Source of the DNA: Amycolatopsis benzoatilytica AK 16/65
GTDB taxonomy: Bacteria > Actinomycetota > Actinomycetes > Mycobacteriales > Pseudonocardiaceae
Reading direction: 5' to 3'
Assembly: GCF_000383915.1 (NCBI RefSeq)
Contig: NZ_KB912942.1
Coordinates: 5,638,564 to 5,702,563, forward strand
DNA: 64,000 nt
The position numbers and the translations under genes are program-made. This document shows positions 1 to 12,031 of this stretch, one piece after another; position 1 is the stretch's first letter; every line of letters starts with the position of its first letter. Below the pieces are notes generated by a model. It did not search any database. It saw only the letters and a program-made list of their open reading frames with translations, and was not told the origin of the DNA.

Positions 1-3391
<3,391 letters not shown>

Positions 3392-3437
3392 TGCTGTAAA
3401 GTTCGATCGAGACTATTCTCAATCATCATTCTCAAAG

Positions 3438-3459
3438 GAAACCCCGACGAGGGGGTTTC
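3438..3459 (-). other. rRNA leader hairpin
   Basis: Perfect 8-bp inverted repeat GAAACCCC/GGGGTTTC with a 6-nt loop, 46 nt upstream of the 16S 5' end. Such GC stems in the rrn leader usually help RNase III-type processing or folding of pre-16S. The role here is inferred from position. Confidence 0.6.
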
Positions 3460-3499
3460 ATATAAAAGCTCTACTGGCTTAGTTCACTAGCACACTGTT

Positions 3500-3514
3500 G
3501 AGTTCTCAAGCAAC
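3500..3514 (-). promoter_or_regulatory. boxA-like antitermination element in rrn leader
   Basis: The minus strand reads TTGCTTGAGAACTC, followed by CAACAGTGTGC, the usual actinobacterial rrn leader motif thought to load Nus antitermination factors. A related copy lies in the 16S-23S spacer. Confidence 0.6.
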
Positions 3515-3642
3515 ACACCCCGAACAAGTCCCGGAAAAACCGGACCAAGCTCGATGCGTTATTTCAAGCTTTTTGGTCGAGCATGCCGCTACCTGCGAGG
3601 TTAGTCGTAGGGAGTCGGCGGCCGCTCGTGGGCCGACGCTGA

Positions 3643-3671
3643 ACGTTACCTGGTCCGATTCGCGGTGTCAA
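3643..3671 (-). promoter_or_regulatory. rrn operon promoter (sigma-A type)
   Basis: On the minus strand a consensus -35 TTGACA (3666-3671) and a -10 TAACGT (3643-3648) are separated by exactly 17 nt, about 250 nt upstream of 16S. This is the best promoter match in 3392-3899. Other weaker promoters may lie in the same stretch; I see no gene there. The remaining bases up to the amidase stop (3672-3899) show nothing else I can name. Confidence 0.7.
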
Positions 3672-3899
3672 CCCGCTCGGCCCGGGCTCCTGGTCCGGGA
3701 GGCTTGCGGCCCCGCCGGCCCGGTGTTCCTGGCGACGAAGAGAAGATTACATGCCTCTCAACCACCCGAAAACAGGGGGGTCACTTAACGACATCACCGC
3801 AGGTCAGTGAGCCTGTGCATGGGCGCCCAGCGCGACGACGGCCGCCGGCGGGCGCACCACGCGCCAGCCGACGGCCGCTGAAAAACCTGAACCAGGTGC

Positions 3900-5459
3900 C
3901 TACCGGGCAGGCAGCGCCGGGAGGAACTTCGGCGGCACCCGGACCGGCGCTACTCGTGTGTAGTCCGCGGCGATCGCGAGCATCTTGCCGTCGGCCCACT
4001 GCCCGCCCATGAACGAAATCCCCACCGGCAGCGGCCCGACCGATCCGGCCGGAACGGTGACTGCCGGGTAGCCGGCGACCGCGGCTGGTGTCGAGGACGG
4101 GATCACGTCGTTGTCGCCCTTGGCGCAGTCGGTCTTCCACGCCGGCGGGTTCGTCGGCGACGCGATCGCGTCCAGGCGGTACTTCGCGAGGGTTTCGTCC
4201 AGCGACCGCCTCGCCAGGTCGGTCAGCTCCGCGCGGTTCTTCCGATAGGCCGGATCGTCCGGGCCGGGGGCGGCCAGCGCCTGCTCGAACAGTTCCTGAC
4301 CGGCGAAGCAAGTCCGCTCGAGCGGGTCGGCACGGTTGTACGCGACGAGGTCCGCCAGCGTGCGCGGTCCTGTCGGGCGGGTCGCCAGGTAGGCGTCGAT
4401 GTCCCGGTGGAACTCGGTGAGCAGCGCCGGGAACTCCAGCTCGGACAGCCGGTCCTGGTACGGCAGGTTCACCTCGACGACGGTCGCCCCTGCTTTCTCC
4501 AGCGACGCCTTCACGTTGCTGACCACAGCGTCCGTGTCCGGGCCGAGCACCGGCAACCGCCACAAGCCGATCCGCGCGCCGCGCAGTACGCCGGGGCGGA
4601 GCAGCTTCGCGTAGTCGGCCGGCTGCGTCGACGGGTAGCGCAGCGTCGCCGGGTCCGCCGGGTCCCGGCCCTGCAGCACCGACAACGTGATCGCAGTGTC
4701 CACGACGTTGCGCGCGATGGGTCCCGCGGTGTCCTGCTCCGCGGAAATCGGCACGACCCCGTGTCGGCTGACCAGCCCCAGGCTGGGCTTGTGCCCTACC
4801 GTGCCGGTCATCCCGGCCGGGCACACGATCGACCCGTCTGTCTCGCTGCCGATCGCGACCTGCGCCAGCGAAGCGGCGACGCCAGCCGCGGACCCGGCGG
4901 ACGACCCGCACGGGTTGTGGTCAAGCACGTACGGGTTGTGGGTCTGGCCGCCGACGCCGGACCAGCCGGAAGTCGGTTTCGCGGCGCGGAAGTTCGCCCA
5001 TTCGGACAGGTTCGCCTTCCCGAGGATCACCGCGCCCGCGTCGCGCAGCCGGGTGATCAGCGTGGCGTCCGCGGCCGGCCGGCTGCGCAGCGCGCGCGAA
5101 CCGGCGGTGGTGTTCTGGTCCCGGGTGTCCACGTTGTCCTTGACCAGCACCGGAATCCCGTCAAGCGGACCACGGATGCGACCGGTCCGGTGCCGCAGGT
5201 CGCTGGCCGCGGCCTGGGCCAGCGCACTCGGGTTGAGCGCGAGAACGGCGTTGACTTTCGGGTCCAGCGCCCGGATACGCGCCAGGTAAGCGCTGGTCAG
5301 GGCGATGGCGGTGAGCTGGCCGGCCGCCATCCGGTGCTGCAGGGACGGGATGTCCGCCCGGTCCAGGTCGAAGTACGGGTCGGCGGACGCCGGCGGTGCC
5401 GTCACCAGCCCCGCGGCCGCGACGAGCGCGGCCAGGACGGCGGGCAGTCTTCTTCCCAT
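3900..5459 (-). CDS. Secreted amidase, amidase-signature family
   Basis: 519-residue amidase-signature hydrolase that cleaves an unidentified carboxamide outside the cell. An N-terminal signal peptide (about residues 1-26, hydrophobic core then PPASADP) precedes the catalytic domain. The Ser-cisSer-Lys triad is visible: Lys107 in LVKDN, Ser186 in CGSSAGS and nucleophile Ser210 in ETDGSIVCP, with the 24-residue Ser-Ser spacing seen in fatty acid amide hydrolase. The start at 5459 was chosen because GGGGGAGG lies about 10 nt upstream and the signal peptide begins there; the frame runs further upstream but overlaps glnA2. It lies 46 bp after the glnA2 stop, in the same direction, so they may be co-transcribed. 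The substrate cannot be told from sequence. Confidence 0.9.
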   Translation of the reverse strand: MGRRLPAVLAALVAAAGLVTAPPASADPYFDLDRADIPSLQHRMAAGQLTAIALTSAYLARIRALDPKVNAVLALNPSALAQAAASDLRHRTGRIRGPLDGIPVLVKDNVDTRDQNTTAGSRALRSRPAADATLITRLRDAGAVILGKANLSEWANFRAAKPTSGWSGVGGQTHNPYVLDHNPCGSSAGSAAGVAASLAQVAIGSETDGSIVCPAGMTGTVGHKPSLGLVSRHGVVPISAEQDTAGPIARNVVDTAITLSVLQGRDPADPATLRYPSTQPADYAKLLRPGVLRGARIGLWRLPVLGPDTDAVVSNVKASLEKAGATVVEVNLPYQDRLSELEFPALLTEFHRDIDAYLATRPTGPRTLADLVAYNRADPLERTCFAGQELFEQALAAPGPDDPAYRKNRAELTDLARRSLDETLAKYRLDAIASPTNPPAWKTDCAKGDNDVIPSSTPAAVAGYPAVTVPAGSVGPLPVGISFMGGQWADGKMLAIAADYTRVAPVRVPPKFLPALPAR

Positions 5460-5505
5460 GTACCGATGCCTCCCCCACGTCGGGACGCGGCCGGGGCCGC
5501 CCCGT

Positions 5506-6849
5506 TCAGAGCATCGGCAACAGCGTGCGGAGCTCGTAGGGCGTGACCGCGCTGCGGTAGTTGTCCCATTCGACCCGCTTGTTGCGCAAGAAGAAGTCGT
5601 AGACGTGCTCGCCCAGAGCTTCCGGCAGCAGCTCGGATTTCTCCATCTCGGCAAGCGCTTCGCCGAGGTTCTGCGGCAGCTGCGCGTAGCCCGCCGCGCG
5701 GCGTTCGGCATCGGACAGCTGCCAGATGTTGTCCTCGGCGGGCGGCGGCAGCTCGTAGCCCTTTTCGATGCCCTTCAGCCCGGCGGCCAGGATCACCGAA
5801 TAGGCCAGGTACGGGTTGCACGCCGAATCGAGCGTCCGGATCTCCACCCGGCGCGAGGACGCCTTGCCCGGCGAGTACATCGGCACCCGCACGAGCGCGG
5901 ACCGGTTCGCCCTGCCCCACGAGACCGTCGTCGGCGCTTCGCTGCCGCTGATCAGCCGCTTGTAAGAGTTGACCCACTGGTTGGTGACCGCGGAGATTTC
6001 CTTGGCGTAGTGCAGGACCCCGGCGACGAACGCCTTGCCGGTCTCAGAGAGTTCGTGCGGGTCCTCGGCGTCGTAGAACGCGTTGCGGTCGCCTTCGAAC
6101 AGGCTGACGTGGGTGTGCATCCCGGAGCCGGGCTGGCCGGTGAACGGCTTCGGCATGAAGGTCGCGTGCACGCCCTGGGTGAGCGCGACCTCCTTGACCA
6201 CGTAGCGGAAGGTCATCACGTTGTCGGCCATGGTGAGCGCGTCGGCGTAGCGCAGGTCGATCTCCTGCTGGCCCGGCGCGCCCTCGTGGTGGCTGAACTC
6301 GACCGAGATGCCCATCGCTTCGAGCGTTTCGATCGCGTGCCTGCGGAAATGCGTCGCGGTGGCGTGCGCGGCCTGGTCGAAGTAGCCGCCGTTGTCCGCC
6401 GGCTCCGGCTCGCGGCCGTCGTCGGGGAGGTTGGCGAGCAGGAAGAACTCGATCTCCGGGTGCACGTAGCAGGTGAACCCGGCCTCGCTGGCCTTCGACA
6501 GCTGACGGCGCAGCACGTGCCGCGGGTCGGCCCACGACGGCGAGCCGTCCGGCATCGCGATGTCGCAGAACATCCGCGCGGAGTACGGGCTGCCCTCCGG
6601 CGTCTCCCACGGCAGCACCTGGAAGGTGGACGGGTCGGGCTTGGCGACCATGTCCGACTCATAGACGCGCGCGAAGCCCTCGATGGCCGAGCCGTCGAAC
6701 CCGATGCCCTCGCTGAACGCGCCCTCCAGCTCGGCGGGCGCGACCGCGACGGACTTCAGGAACCCCAGCACGTCGGTGAACCACAGGCGAACGAAACGGA
6801 TGTCGCGCTCTTCCAAAGTGCGGAGCACGAATTCCTGCTGGCGATCCAT
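5506..6849 (-). CDS. glnA2: Glutamine synthetase-family enzyme, GlnA2 type
   Basis: 447-residue class I glutamine synthetase-fold ligase. The N-terminal segment (MDRQQEFVLRTLEERD) and GIGFDGSAIEGF are nearly those of mycobacterial GlnA2. Family active-site stretches follow, including NRSALVRVP and the C-terminal RRVEIRTLDSACNPYL. The family makes glutamine from glutamate, ammonia and ATP. In Streptomyces coelicolor GlnA2 has been reported to gamma-glutamylate polyamines instead, which is of interest given the polyamine island 20 kb away, but sequence alone does not decide. Start ATG at 6849, with a -10-like box directly ahead and no Shine-Dalgarno. Length matches the family. Cytoplasmic, expected dodecamer. 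Confidence 0.95.
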   Translation of the reverse strand: MDRQQEFVLRTLEERDIRFVRLWFTDVLGFLKSVAVAPAELEGAFSEGIGFDGSAIEGFARVYESDMVAKPDPSTFQVLPWETPEGSPYSARMFCDIAMPDGSPSWADPRHVLRRQLSKASEAGFTCYVHPEIEFFLLANLPDDGREPEPADNGGYFDQAAHATATHFRRHAIETLEAMGISVEFSHHEGAPGQQEIDLRYADALTMADNVMTFRYVVKEVALTQGVHATFMPKPFTGQPGSGMHTHVSLFEGDRNAFYDAEDPHELSETGKAFVAGVLHYAKEISAVTNQWVNSYKRLISGSEAPTTVSWGRANRSALVRVPMYSPGKASSRRVEIRTLDSACNPYLAYSVILAAGLKGIEKGYELPPPAEDNIWQLSDAERRAAGYAQLPQNLGEALAEMEKSELLPEALGEHVYDFFLRNKRVEWDNYRSAVTPYELRTLLPML

Positions 6850-6855
6850 GGCCGA

Positions 6856-6861
6856 ACCCTA
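6856..6861 (-). promoter_or_regulatory. Putative -10 box for leaderless glnA2 mRNA
   Basis: TAGGGT on the minus strand ends 6 nt before the glnA2 ATG, the spacing that puts transcription start at the start codon. No good -35 is seen. Confidence 0.4.
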
Positions 6862-6913
6862 ACCAGCACGTGTTAACGCCATGTTTCACGGGTCACCCAT
6901 CCCCGGATCGGGC

Positions 6914-8194
6914 TCAGCCGACCTGCGCGAGCTGGGGTTTCCCGGATCGGGTGATGGACAGCGACGCGACCGAGGCGATCACCGCGAGTCCGGCCGCGAC
7001 GTACCAGGCGACGGCGTAGTCGCCGAGCTGGTCGCGCACCGCGCCCGCGGCCGAGGCGGCGAACGCCGCGCCCAGCTGGTGGCAGGCGAAAACCCAGCCG
7101 AAAACGATCGGTCCGGCCTCCCCGAACGAGCGAATGCAGAGCGCGACCGTCGGCGGAACGGTCGCCACCCAGTCGAGGCCGTAGAAGAGAATGAACGCCC
7201 ACATGCTCGGCTGGACCGAGTTCGTGAACAGCTGCGGGAGGAGGGCGAGCGAGACGCCCCGCAGCGCGTAGTAGATGCCGAGCAAGATCCGCGGGTCGAC
7301 CCGGTCGGTGAGCCAGCCGGACGCGATGGTCCCGACAACGTCGAAGATGCCGACGAGGGCGAGCAGGCTCGCGGCCGTGGTCTGCGGCATCCCGTGGTCG
7401 TGCGCGGCCGGGACGAAGTGCGTGCTGACCAAGCCGTTCGTCGTCGCTCCGCAGATGGCGAAGCCGATCGCGAGGAGCCAGAAGGTTCGCGTACGTGCCG
7501 CCTGGAACAGCACGCTCAGGCCGCGGCGGACGGTGCCGGTCTTCGGCTCCGGGCGGGCTACTTCGGTGCCTTCGGGCGCTCCATACGCGACAGTGCCGAC
7601 GTCGGCCGGGTGGTCGCGTACGGCCAACAGCACGACCGGCACGACCGCGAGAGCGGCGATCGAGACCACCATCGACGCCGTACGCCAGCCGTCGCTGACG
7701 GCGAGTGACGCGATGATCGGCAGGAAGATCAGCTGTCCAGTCGCGCCTGCGGCGGTCAGTACGCCGGTTACGACGCCGCGGTGGCGTACGAACCAGCGCG
7801 TCGCGACCATCGCCGCGAAGCTCATCGCCATCGAGCCCGTGCCGAGGCCGACGAGCACGCCCCAGCAGAGGATCAGCTGCCAGCTGGCGCTCATGAAGAC
7901 CGTGCCGCCAGCACCGAGGGCGACAACGAAGAGCGCGGTCGCCGAAACGCGCCGGATGCCGAAGCGCTCCATCAGAGCGGCCGCGAAGGGCGCGAAGAGG
8001 CCGTACAGGACGAGGTTGACCGAAACAGCGGCACCAATCGTTGCGCGGGACCAGCCGAACTCTTGGTGCAACGGGTCGATCAGGACGCCCGGCGCGGCGC
8101 GGAAGCCGGCCGCGGCCAAGAGCGCTACGAACGCGGCTGCCGCGACGAACCAGGCACGGTGCAGCTTGCGGGCGGGGAGGGTCTCAACGGTCAC
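6914..8194 (-). CDS. Major facilitator superfamily transporter
   Basis: 426-residue integral membrane carrier with about twelve hydrophobic helices and a central charged loop (PEGTEVARPEPKTGTVRRG, roughly residues 205-225) splitting two six-helix halves. The first helices with EFGWSRATIGAAVSVN resemble the monocarboxylate/oxalate-formate antiporter branch of the MFS. The substrate is unknown. It begins with GTG at 8194, with no Shine-Dalgarno. It lies 64 bp upstream of glnA2 in the same direction and is divergent from the lipoprotein gene at 8287; the 92-bp gap must hold both promoters. Proton- or solute-coupled transport is inferred from the fold only. Confidence 0.9.
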   Translation of the reverse strand: MTVETLPARKLHRAWFVAAAAFVALLAAAGFRAAPGVLIDPLHQEFGWSRATIGAAVSVNLVLYGLFAPFAAALMERFGIRRVSATALFVVALGAGGTVFMSASWQLILCWGVLVGLGTGSMAMSFAAMVATRWFVRHRGVVTGVLTAAGATGQLIFLPIIASLAVSDGWRTASMVVSIAALAVVPVVLLAVRDHPADVGTVAYGAPEGTEVARPEPKTGTVRRGLSVLFQAARTRTFWLLAIGFAICGATTNGLVSTHFVPAAHDHGMPQTTAASLLALVGIFDVVGTIASGWLTDRVDPRILLGIYYALRGVSLALLPQLFTNSVQPSMWAFILFYGLDWVATVPPTVALCIRSFGEAGPIVFGWVFACHQLGAAFAASAAGAVRDQLGDYAVAWYVAAGLAVIASVASLSITRSGKPQLAQVG

Positions 8195-8273
8195 AGGTGG
8201 TCAGTCTGCTGGTCCGCGCGCGGCATCGACAGTGGCCGGAAGGACACCATCCGAAAGAATCGGGCCAACCGAG

Positions 8274-8279
8274 TAGGCT
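8274..8279 (+). promoter_or_regulatory. Putative -10 box for leaderless lipoprotein mRNA
   Basis: TAGGCT lies 7 nt ahead of the ATG at 8287, with no Shine-Dalgarno between. This fits a leaderless transcript. Confidence 0.45.
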
Positions 8280-8286
8280 CTCGGCC

Positions 8287-8922
8287 ATGCTCAGCCGACG
8301 TGCCCTGCCGGTGCTGCTGCTCTTCGGGTTGGCCGCCGGTTGCTCTGCGGCACCTCCGCTGCCCGCGGCAGGTGAGCTGCTCGCCGCCGCGAAGACGAAC
8401 TTCGCCGCGGTCCGGAGCTTGCGCTTCACCGTCGGTGTCAACGGGGTGTTGCCTGGACTGCCGATGACGAAACTCAGCGGTGACATGACGCTGCAGGGCA
8501 AGGGCGCGGTGTCCGGCCGCGCCGAGTTCGTCGATCGAGCGTTCACGTTCGCTGTCTCCGGCAGCACCGCGACCACGAAGGACGCGAAAGGGCACGAAAC
8601 GACCGGCTCCACGGCCTTCACCGCGAGCCGCTACCTCGGGCCGGGCGGGAGCCTCGTCGAACTGCTCGGCGCACTCCGGCAGCCGCAGACCGAGATTCGC
8701 GAGGTCATCCAGCAGATCGACGGTTATCGCGTCGGCGGGACACTGCCGCGGGCAGTCGCCGCGAAGCTGATCCCGCAGATCCACTCGGATGTGAACGTGA
8801 AGGTCTGGGTCACGGTCGCCGAGCCACGCCGCTTCGCGCGGATGTGGCTGCAAGTGCCGCCGGCGTCGGAGCGCGACAGTCCGGTGATGTACGAGGTCTT
8901 GCTGACCGATCAGCAGCCGTAA
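8287..8922 (+). CDS. LppX/LprAFG-like lipoprotein
   Basis: 211-residue lipoprotein. A signal sequence (residues 1-17) ends in the lipobox LAAGC, so Cys at about residue 19 should be lipidated and the protein anchored outside the membrane. The mature part shows the LppX/LprG pattern: short helix, SLRFTVGVNGVLPGL, GDMTLQGKG, AEFVDR. In mycobacteria the family folds into a beta half-barrel that carries lipids such as triacylated glycolipids or phthiocerol dimycocerosates towards the envelope. The cargo here is unknown. The upstream in-frame extension to 8041 is rejected because it would bury the signal peptide. Directly downstream is the left half of a split palindromic repeat. Confidence 0.85.
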   Translation: MLSRRALPVLLLFGLAAGCSAAPPLPAAGELLAAAKTNFAAVRSLRFTVGVNGVLPGLPMTKLSGDMTLQGKGAVSGRAEFVDRAFTFAVSGSTATTKDAKGHETTGSTAFTASRYLGPGGSLVELLGALRQPQTEIREVIQQIDGYRVGGTLPRAVAAKLIPQIHSDVNVKVWVTVAEPRRFARMWLQVPPASERDSPVMYEVLLTDQQP

Positions 8923-8923
8923 A

Positions 8924-8949
8924 TCCGTGAAGGGCCCCTTGCCGGAATC
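8924..8949 (+). repeat. Left arm of IS-split palindromic repeat
   Basis: Begins TCCGTGAAGGGCCCCTT, the left arm of the dispersed ~54-bp palindrome found intact at 27468, 34795 and 62241. Its partner arm lies at 10279-10304, beyond the IS30 element. It starts 2 bases after the lipoprotein stop. Confidence 0.8.
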
Positions 8950-8964
8950 TACTTGGGTTCTAGT

Positions 8965-10263
8965 GGTGGTTGCAACGCCTGAGTTGTTGAGGGGTTGCCG
9001 TGGCGGGGGTCCGGGAGGTTGCAGCGTCGCGGGGTCGGGGGAGGTTGGCGGCGGAACGCCGCCGGTATTTTGATCTTGTGGCGGAAGGCGTGGGAACGGT
9101 CGAGGCGTGCCGGGCTGTCGGGGTCGACCGGCGGACCGGGCACCGGTGGCGGCACGGGCGGCCGAGCCGGGCGGGGCGGACGGCCGTGCGGTCGCCGGCC
9201 CCGCCCTCGCGTCCGGCCCCCGTCGCCGATGCCCGCCCCGAGGCGCAGTCGCGGTTCCTGACGCAGCAGGAACGGCTGGCGATCGCCGACCTGCGCCGGG
9301 CAGGGGCCGGGGTCCGCGCGATCGCCCGGGAACTGGGCCGCGATCCCGCCACGATCAGCCGCGAACTGGCCCGCAACGCCCGTCCCGGCAGCCGCGGCTA
9401 CCGGCCCTACGCGGCCCAGGCCCGCGCCGACGCGCGCCGCAAACGGCCCAAGACCGGCAAGATCGCGGCCTGTCCCGAGCTGCGCGACCTCGTGCAGGGC
9501 ATGCTGCGCAAGAAGTTCAGCCCGGAGCAGATCAGCCAGCGGCTGCGCCGCGACCACCCCGACCGCCCGGAGCTGCACGTGACCCCCGAAACCGTCTACC
9601 AGGCCCTCTACGTCCAAGGCCGCGGCGAACTGCGCCGCGAACTGCACCGCGCGCTGCGCACCGGCCGCGCCGTGCGCAAACCCCGCCGCACCGGCGAAGC
9701 CCGCCGGCCCCGCTTCGCCGAACCCATGGTCATGATCAGCGAACGCCCCGCCGAAGCCGCCGACCGCGCCGTCCCCGGCCACTGGGAAGGCGACCTGATC
9801 ATCGGCAAGGACGGAGCCTCCGCCATCGCCACCCTGGTCGAACGCGCCACCCGCTACACGCTCCTGGTCCCCCTGCCCCACGGCCGCGGCGCCGACGCCG
9901 TCCGCGACGCCCTCGTCACCGCCATGCACACCCTGCCCGACCACCTGACACGGTCCCTGACCTGGGACCAAGGCTCGGAAATGGGCCGACACCGCGAATT
10001 CACCATCGCCACCGGCATCCCCGTCTACTTCTGCGACCCCCACAGCCCCTGGCAACGCGGCAGCAACGAAAACACCAACGGCCTGCTGCGCCAGTACTTC
10101 CCCAAAGGCACCGACCTCTCCCTCCACAGCCCCGAACACCTCGCCGCCGTCGCCGCAGAGCTCAACTGCCGCCCACGCAAAACGCTCGGCTGGGACACCC
10201 CAGCCGAACGCCTCGCTACACTCCTCACCGAAACCAGCTAATCCAGCCTGTGTTGCGACGACC
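8965..10263 (+). mobile_element. IS30-family insertion sequence
   Basis: About 1.3-kb element with one transposase gene. Imperfect terminal inverted repeats are visible: GGTGGTTGCAACGC (8965-8978) and, on the other strand at 10250-10263, GGTCGTCGCAACAC, matching at 11 of 14 positions. The true ends may lie up to about 15 bases further out on each side, and I could not settle the 2-3 bp target duplication. The element is inserted in the centre of a palindromic intergenic repeat, whose arms flank it at 8924-8949 and 10279-10304. Confidence 0.85.
9000..10241 (+). CDS. IS30-family transposase
   Basis: 413-residue DDE transposase, apparently intact. The N-terminal region has two helix-turn-helix stretches: about residues 25-50, and LTQQERLAIADLRRAGAG followed by IARELGRDPATISREL at about 86-122. 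The IS30 catalytic core follows: Asp265 in HWEGDLIIG, Asp323 in TWDQGSEM and Glu357 in SNENTNGLLRQYFPKG. The 33-residue Asp-Glu spacing is that of IS30. The start is GTG at 9000; a later start is possible. A long open frame on the opposite strand across the same DNA is a codon-bias shadow. No frameshift or stop is seen, so the element could be active. Confidence 0.95.
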   Translation: MAGVREVAASRGRGRLAAERRRYFDLVAEGVGTVEACRAVGVDRRTGHRWRHGRPSRAGRTAVRSPAPPSRPAPVADARPEAQSRFLTQQERLAIADLRRAGAGVRAIARELGRDPATISRELARNARPGSRGYRPYAAQARADARRKRPKTGKIAACPELRDLVQGMLRKKFSPEQISQRLRRDHPDRPELHVTPETVYQALYVQGRGELRRELHRALRTGRAVRKPRRTGEARRPRFAEPMVMISERPAEAADRAVPGHWEGDLIIGKDGASAIATLVERATRYTLLVPLPHGRGADAVRDALVTAMHTLPDHLTRSLTWDQGSEMGRHREFTIATGIPVYFCDPHSPWQRGSNENTNGLLRQYFPKGTDLSLHSPEHLAAVAAELNCRPRKTLGWDTPAERLATLLTETS

Positions 10264-10278
10264 CCTCGAATCCGCCCT

Positions 10279-10304
10279 AAGTCCCGGAAGGAGCCCTTCA
10301 CGGA
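10279..10304 (+). repeat. Right arm of IS-split palindromic repeat
   Basis: Reads AAGTCCCGGAAGGAGCCCTT then CACGGA, the complement of the left arm at 8924-8949 with one mismatch in the GGGCCC core. It ends 5 bases before the stop of the minus-strand peptidase gene, so the uninterrupted hairpin would have sat between two convergent genes. Confidence 0.8.
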
Positions 10305-10309
10305 CGGGC

Positions 10310-11932
10310 TCAGCTGGCCTTGCAGCGAGTGCCCGCCGGCGGCGTCGTGCCGTCGATCAGGTACGCCGTCCCGACCTTGTCGACACAGGAGTTCCCCTGC
10401 AGGAACACCGTGTGCTGCGTGCCTTCGAAGGTGAGCAGTGCGCCGTTCAGCGCCTTCGCGAGGTTGACACCGGCCTGGTACGGCGTCGCCGGGTCGTTAG
10501 TGGTCGAGATCGTCAGCGTCTTCGGCAGACCCGGCACGTTCGGTTCGTGCGGCTGCGACGTGTTCGGCACCGGCCAGAAGGCGCAGGCGTCCCTCGCGGA
10601 GCTGGCCTGGCGGCCGTCGTCCAGGAACGGCGCGACCTTCACGTACTTCTCCTGCGCGTCCAGGATCTGCTTCGGATCCGTGACGCGCGGGTCGTCGACA
10701 CAGCGGATCGCGGTGAAGGCGTCCTGCGTCGTGCCGTACCTGCCGTCCGGGCCGCGCTCGTTGTAGATGTCGGCAAGCTTCTCGAGCGTGGTGCCGCGCT
10801 GGAGCTTCAACTCGTTCAGCCCGGTGTTCAGGTACTGCCAGAGACTCTCCTGGTACAGCGCCTGGATCGCGCCTGTCGTCGCGTCTTCATAGGAAAGCTT
10901 GCGCCCGTCGCCGACAGGGACCGGGAAGTCGATCAGCCGGCGCGTAAGGTCCTGAAACTGCTTCGTCGCAGCAGCCGGGTCCTGGCCTAGCGCGCAGTCC
11001 TGACGCGCCGCGCACCACTTCGCGAACTCGTTGAACGCAGTGCCGAAGCCCTGCCCCTGCGCGATGAGCGAATCCTCCGGGCTCTGCGTCGGGTCGACAG
11101 CGCCGTCTAGGACCAGCGCGCGCACGTTCTTCGGGAAGGTCTCCGCATACGTGGAGCCGATGCGCGTGCCATACGAGTAGCCGAGGTATGTGAGCTTCTG
11201 GTCGCCGAGGACGCTGCGCAGCACATCCATGTCCTTCACGACGTCGCGCGTACCGACGTGCGAGAGCATGTCGTCGCCGTATTTCGTCCGCTGCGCACAC
11301 TTCGAGGCGAAGTCCTTTTGCTCCGCTTCCTGCTTCGCGACGCCAGCGGGCGAACCGTCCGTCTCGCTGTCGTCGGCACGTTCGGCGTCGCGCTCTGGCC
11401 CGGTCAGGCACTTGATCTGCGGTTCGCTCGCGCCGATCCCCCGCGGGTCGAAGCCGACCAGGTCGAACCGCTTGCCGAGGTCGGACTGGTTCACCCGGTC
11501 GAGCAGCCCCGCCGCGGCGACCATGCCCGAAGCGCCCGGTCCGCCCGGGTTCACCAGAAGCGAACCGATCCGGTCGCCCTGGTCGCTCGCGCGGTGCCGC
11601 AGCACGCCGATGGTGATGGCCTGCCCATCCGGTTTGTCATAGTTCAGCGGGACGGTCAACCGGCCGCACTCGATGCCCTGCGCTCGGAAGGCGGACTGGG
11701 CGTCGTCCGAGGTCGCGTAGGGTGCACAGGCGGACCAGGACATGCTCTGCCGATAGAACCGCTCGAGTCCGGCGGGCACCGGGCCGGACGGGGCGTGCGA
11801 TTCGACCGTGGGCGAGGGCAGGGCCTGTTCCGTGTTCGACGAGCACGCCACGAGCGTGGTCGCGAGCAGGCCGGAAGCCGCTAGCGCGAAGATTCGGCGG
11901 GCGTACGGGCTGGCGCTGGGATGACGGGACAC
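10310..11932 (-). CDS. Tap/Hip1-like alpha/beta-hydrolase lipoprotein peptidase
   Basis: 540-residue secreted serine peptidase or esterase of the tripeptidyl aminopeptidase (Tap) type, related to mycobacterial Hip1/CaeA. A signal peptide ends in the lipobox LVAC at about residue 31, so it should be membrane-anchored on the outside. Oxyanion-hole region NPGGPGASG, nucleophile Ser252 in GYSYGT, and later acid and base in TTNDPATPY (about 479) and GTQHTVF (about 507) are in the family order; the C-terminal Tap-like domain is complete. The GTG start at 11932 places the basic signal n-region (SRHPSASPYARR) correctly. It is transcribed away from secA2 across a 99-bp divergent gap. In M. tuberculosis the Hip1 gene also lies near glnA2 and panB. 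Confidence 0.9.
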   Translation of the reverse strand: MSRHPSASPYARRIFALAASGLLATTLVACSSNTEQALPSPTVESHAPSGPVPAGLERFYRQSMSWSACAPYATSDDAQSAFRAQGIECGRLTVPLNYDKPDGQAITIGVLRHRASDQGDRIGSLLVNPGGPGASGMVAAAGLLDRVNQSDLGKRFDLVGFDPRGIGASEPQIKCLTGPERDAERADDSETDGSPAGVAKQEAEQKDFASKCAQRTKYGDDMLSHVGTRDVVKDMDVLRSVLGDQKLTYLGYSYGTRIGSTYAETFPKNVRALVLDGAVDPTQSPEDSLIAQGQGFGTAFNEFAKWCAARQDCALGQDPAAATKQFQDLTRRLIDFPVPVGDGRKLSYEDATTGAIQALYQESLWQYLNTGLNELKLQRGTTLEKLADIYNERGPDGRYGTTQDAFTAIRCVDDPRVTDPKQILDAQEKYVKVAPFLDDGRQASSARDACAFWPVPNTSQPHEPNVPGLPKTLTISTTNDPATPYQAGVNLAKALNGALLTFEGTQHTVFLQGNSCVDKVGTAYLIDGTTPPAGTRCKAS

Positions 11933-12031
11933 GGTTTGATCGTGCCATCCGGGCGCGGAACTCCGACGCACCGTCGGCGCGTTGGGCAGTGCGGACGCGT
12001 CCGGAGACACATCGAGGCGAGGAGACCAGGG

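Noticed and set aside
6872..6887. GlnR-box-like half sites (GAAAC-N6-TTAAC) upstream of glnA2
   Set aside because: Only two partial half sites in the wrong order for a standard box; too weak to annotate.
8949..10301. 450-codon open frame opposite the IS30 transposase
   Set aside because: Low-complexity Gly/Ala/Asp protein, mirror of the transposase codon bias; the transposase has all catalytic residues.
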